Shown here in pieces: positions 31,366-34,417 of a DNA stretch of 34,417 nucleotides (position 1 is the stretch's first letter; every line of letters begins with the position of its first letter). A model generated the notes under the pieces. That model was given only the letters and a program-made list of their open reading frames with translations, searched no databases and was not told the DNA's origin. A program made the translations under genes and the position numbers. This DNA comes from Bacillota bacterium (GTDB taxonomy: Bacteria; Bacillota; Clostridia; UBA1381; UMGS1253). The stretch covers positions 1-34,417 of the forward strand of contig JAKJBW010000021.1 of NCBI GenBank assembly GCA_022706785.1, in the 5' to 3' direction.

Positions 31366-31818
31366 TCAGGCTTTGCTTTCGATCAGTTCGGAGATGATGT
31401 CGGCAGCGTCGCCCACAAGCTCTGCGCAGGGTCTTTTTTGGTAATACTGCCCGGTTCTTTCTTCAGGGCTATATCCGCCGTCCTGGCCCGCAAGCCCCAG
31501 CAGCTCGCGGCATACCAGTGACCCGTTGCGGGCTTTGAACTGCTCGGCAAGCAACTGTATCAGCTTGTAATGCTCTGCCTTGGCAAGTTTGTCGTCGGGG
31601 TCTGCGTAGCCGAACCTGATTCCCGCTATCATAAACATAGCGCTGACCGCCCCGCAGACCTCACGAAGCCTGCCCATGCCGCCGCCGAATGAGGACGAGA
31701 GCTTTAGCGCCGTCTCAAAATCCATATCCATATCCTCGCAAAACGATGCCAATACGGCCTGAGAACAGTTATAGCCCTGTTTGAACAGCTCAGTTGCCCG
31801 TTCTCTGTATTCACTCAA
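31366..31818 (-). CDS. C_GCAxxG_C_C family redox-type protein
   Basis: A 150-aa protein. I use the TTG at 31818, which has GGAGGG 8 nt upstream and lies 4 nt after the mrp stop; the longer frame would overlap mrp. Family pattern: YNCSQAVLASF (Cys18), SSFGGGMGRLREVCGAVSAMFMIAG (Cys55), then VCRELLG and a C-terminal RPCAELVGDAADII. The conserved cysteines suggest a metal or iron-sulfur site, but no function is established. It is the last gene of the DUF134-mrp operon. Confidence 0.85.
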   Translation of the reverse strand: MSEYRERATELFKQGYNCSQAVLASFCEDMDMDFETALKLSSSFGGGMGRLREVCGAVSAMFMIAGIRFGYADPDDKLAKAEHYKLIQLLAEQFKARNGSLVCRELLGLAGQDGGYSPEERTGQYYQKRPCAELVGDAADIISELIESKA

Positions 31819-31822
31819 TGCC

Positions 31823-32665
31823 TTAACCCTCCCGTAAAGAATTTTTAAGCGATGCTGCAGCCTCATCCAGCCATTTGCCGTCAAAAAGCTCAATCATACC
31901 CTTATCACATGCCCCAGCAAGCTTAGGATCGACGGGCAGCTTGGCAAGGATGGGGATGCCGTGCTTTTTGGCTGTTTCTTCAATCTTGCTGTCACCGAAA
32001 AACGCGATTTCTTCCCCGCAGCCGGGGCATTTGACATAACCCATGTTTTCAACAAGTCCGAGAATGGGGATATCCATCATCTTGGCCATTTTCACCGCTT
32101 TGGACACAATCATGGACACCAGCTCCTGCGGAGAGGTGACCACAATAATCCCGTCCACGGCCAGAGACTGAAATACCGTCAGCGCAACGTCGCCTGTGCC
32201 TGGCGGCATATCGATAAACATAAAATCAATATCGCCCCAGATCACGTCTGTCCAGAACTGCTTCACCGTATTTGCGATGATGGGGCCGCGCCAGATGACA
32301 GGGTCGGTGTCATGCGCCAACAGCAGATTGACCGACATGATCTTAATGTCCGTTCTGCTTTTGACGGGAAACAGCCCAGTTTCATCTGCGCTTGCCTTTT
32401 GTGTTAGGCCGAATGCCTTGGGGATGGACGGACCGGTAATATCTGCGTCCAGTATGGCGGTGTTGTACCCGTCCCTTGCGGTCAGAACCGCAAGCATGGC
32501 GGTGACCAGCGATTTGCCGACGCCGCCTTTGCCGCTGACAATGGCAATCACCTTTTTGATCTGGCTTAAATCGTGCGGGCTTTCCCGAAAATCCATTTTT
32601 TCGGCTTTCCTTTCGCTGCACGTCTCGCCGCATTCACGGCAATTGTTGCTACATGCTTCACTCAT
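31823..32665 (-). CDS. Mrp/ApbC-type P-loop ATPase, iron-sulfur cluster carrier
   Basis: A 280-aa SIMIBI-class ATPase that carries and transfers Fe-S clusters. The start ATG follows GGAGGGG. The N-terminus has a Cys cluster, CSNNCRECGETC (5-16), as in Nbp35-like members. The deviant Walker A is SGKGGVGKS (44-52), Walker B-like is FIDMPPGTGD (150-159), and the bridging-cluster motif is CPGC (213-216). The order DUF134 regulator, Mrp, C_GCAxxG_C_C suggests a small Fe-S or metal-homeostasis operon. Confidence 0.94.
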   Translation of the reverse strand: MSEACSNNCRECGETCSERKAEKMDFRESPHDLSQIKKVIAIVSGKGGVGKSLVTAMLAVLTARDGYNTAILDADITGPSIPKAFGLTQKASADETGLFPVKSRTDIKIMSVNLLLAHDTDPVIWRGPIIANTVKQFWTDVIWGDIDFMFIDMPPGTGDVALTVFQSLAVDGIIVVTSPQELVSMIVSKAVKMAKMMDIPILGLVENMGYVKCPGCGEEIAFFGDSKIEETAKKHGIPILAKLPVDPKLAGACDKGMIELFDGKWLDEAAASLKNSLREG

Positions 32666-32792
32666 GTGTTTTCCCCTCCAGGCCTTTAATAATCATAGCT
32701 TCACCCACTATAAAAAACTGTCGCACAGGTCGGCGCCCGCCAATATATTTCAGCAGGTTTTTAAAATTTACGCCTTGCCGGCCGGCTTTCAT
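32658..32792 (-). CDS. Possible 44-aa basic small protein bridging DUF134 and mrp
   Basis: An ATG frame starts inside the DUF134 stop (ATGA overlap), runs through the whole 123-nt spacer and stops inside codons 2-3 of mrp. The product starts MKAGRQGVNFKNLL, is rich in Lys/Arg and has no family I recognise. The SD is weak (AAGG, 9 nt upstream). The two overlaps suit translational coupling, but a 45-codon frame can arise by chance, so this is tentative. Confidence 0.3.
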   Translation of the reverse strand: MKAGRQGVNFKNLLKYIGGRRPVRQFFIVGEAMIIKGLEGKTHE

Positions 32793-33181
32793 TCTGTTAC
32801 GCCTTGTGCCTGACCAGAGCTGTCACCGGCAGGACGCCCGTCGCAGCACCTTCGGCAGCCGGCCAGGCCGTGGCAGACGTCAAGCCCGCTGCAAAGCCTG
32901 TAGTCGCCGCCTTCAATTTTTAAAGTTTTGCCATCCACCAGCACTTCGGCAAGCTTTTTTCGGGCAGTGTTATAAATACGCTGAACGGTGGTGCGGGCAA
33001 TGTGCATTTGCTGTGCCGCCTCCGCCTGGACAAGGCCTTCCAAGTCAATCAGGCGTACCGCTTCATACTCCTCAATGCTCATCACAACAACACCCTTTTC
33101 AGTTTGCGGCATGTTTAAAGGGCCGTAGAGATTGTTTTTCGGCAGACAGCAGACATTCCTGCATTTTCGTGGTCTTGGCAT
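32789..33181 (-). CDS. DUF134 family DNA-binding protein
   Basis: A 130-aa protein starting at ATG 33181, 5 nt after a perfect GAGGTGA. The N-terminal MPRPRKCRNVCCLP is the family hallmark. A sigma-70 region-4-like helix-turn-helix follows (IEEYEAVRLIDLEGLVQAEAAQQMHIARTTVQRIY). The C-terminus is Cys-rich (CSGLDVCHGLAGCRRCC), suitable for metal or Fe-S sensing. Probably the regulator of the following mrp operon (inference). Three TTTTGGG half-sites surround its promoter. Confidence 0.9.
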   Translation of the reverse strand: MPRPRKCRNVCCLPKNNLYGPLNMPQTEKGVVVMSIEEYEAVRLIDLEGLVQAEAAQQMHIARTTVQRIYNTARKKLAEVLVDGKTLKIEGGDYRLCSGLDVCHGLAGCRRCCDGRPAGDSSGQAQGVTE

Positions 33182-33279
33182 GATATTCACCTCATTTGTA
33201 CCCGAGAAATAAGCGAACCGCACTGCAAACCGCGCCCGTTTGGCGGTTAGAGCATGTATAGCGGCTTGATAAAAATACG

Positions 33280-33354
33280 TTTTGGGTATATATTCAATTA
33301 ATCTTATTATAATTTATTTTGGGCATATGTCAATAACTATTTTATATTTTTGGG
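33280..33354. promoter_or_regulatory. Three TTTTGGG direct repeats around the DUF134 promoter
   Basis: TTTTGGG at 33280-33286, 33317-33323 and 33348-33354, each followed by an AT- or CAT-containing tail (TATAT, CATAT, CTCAT). They sit downstream of the -10, within the spacer and upstream of the -35. This is the arrangement expected for a repressor operator. Confidence 0.4.
33306..33333 (-). promoter_or_regulatory. Promoter of the DUF134-mrp operon
   Basis: Minus strand: perfect -35 TTGACA (33333-33328), 16-nt spacer, perfect -10 TATAAT (33311-33306). Predicted start near 33299, a leader of about 118 nt. Confidence 0.75.
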
Positions 33355-33417
33355 CTCATTTTACTTTTTCCGGTCTTAAGCATGGAGATTAGAAATGGTT
33401 TAAGCCCGGAAACAGAC

Positions 33418-33445
33418 TCAGGGCATCTGAAAACAGATGCCCTGA
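33418..33445 (-). terminator. Hairpin after the collagen-like gene
   Basis: Perfect 12-bp stem TCAGGGCATCTG / CAGATGCCCTGA with a 4-nt loop, 27 nt beyond the stop on the minus strand. The T-run after it is poor. Confidence 0.6.
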
Positions 33446-33472
33446 AAAGATATGATGCTTTTTGAAGTGAAT

Positions 33473-34417
<945 letters not shown>

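Overview
The window looks like chromosome of an anaerobic, endospore-forming member of the Clostridia (Firmicutes). Sporulation is shown by a SpoIIID regulator, a CotH-type spore-coat kinase and a collagen-like exosporium (BclA/BclB-type) protein. An anaerobic lifestyle is suggested by hybrid-cluster protein (hcp), a DUF362 ferredoxin-like protein and a C_GCAxxG_C_C protein. Secreted enzymes carry copper-amine-oxidase-type stalk domains, which are common in this class. Start codons are often TTG or GTG behind strong Shine-Dalgarno (SD) sequences. I cannot fix the genus.

Layout. (1) 1-4226, minus strand: ruvC, then ruvA-ruvB, then an N-acetylmuramoyl-L-alanine amidase and the start of a SpoIID/LytB-like exported protein. 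A 160-bp palindromic repeat sits in the ruvA leader, between a good sigma-A promoter and ruvA. (2) 4352-6988, plus: argG-argH. (3) 7006-8927: a divergent G3E-like P-loop protein (minus), about 600 nt with no convincing gene, and a YdcZ/DUF606 membrane protein (plus). (4) 9000-11562, plus, visibly more AT-rich: an Agr-type peptide signalling operon (secreted alpha/beta hydrolase, AgrC-sensor-like membrane protein without a kinase, AgrB, AgrD) with tandem promoters, a palindrome between them and a strong terminator; no agrC kinase or agrA is next to it. (5) 11632-13320: a membrane GGDEF + HD-GYP cyclic-di-GMP protein. (6) 13423-17655: a CotH-like lipoprotein and a large polytopic GT-C-like membrane protein, flanked on both sides by related terminator-type repeats. 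(7) 17753-19351, minus: an orphan solute-binding lipoprotein.

(8) 19686-22469, minus: recX-rimO-pgsA tightly packed, then spoIIID. (9) 22899-25741, minus: a polysaccharide deacetylase and a GH26-like glycosidase with stalk domains, behind a perfect-consensus promoter. (10) 25855-29374, minus: trmL, a DUF362 ferredoxin-like protein, and a Pit phosphate transporter with its DUF47/PhoU-like partner. (11) 29689-31257, plus: hcp, with a Crp/Fnr-type dyad centred at -41.5 of its predicted start site. (12) 31366-33181, minus: DUF134 regulator, a possible 44-aa protein, Mrp/ApbC P-loop ATPase and a C_GCAxxG_C_C protein. (13) 33473-34417, minus: the 3' part of a collagen-like exosporium protein with 49 Gly-X-Y triplets.

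The most interesting parts are the Agr-like operon with a kinase-less receptor-like protein and a secreted hydrolase, the hcp activator site, the palindromic element in the ruvAB leader, and the CotH/GT-C pair bounded by related repeats. All names rest on reading translated sequence and motifs; no database search was run.
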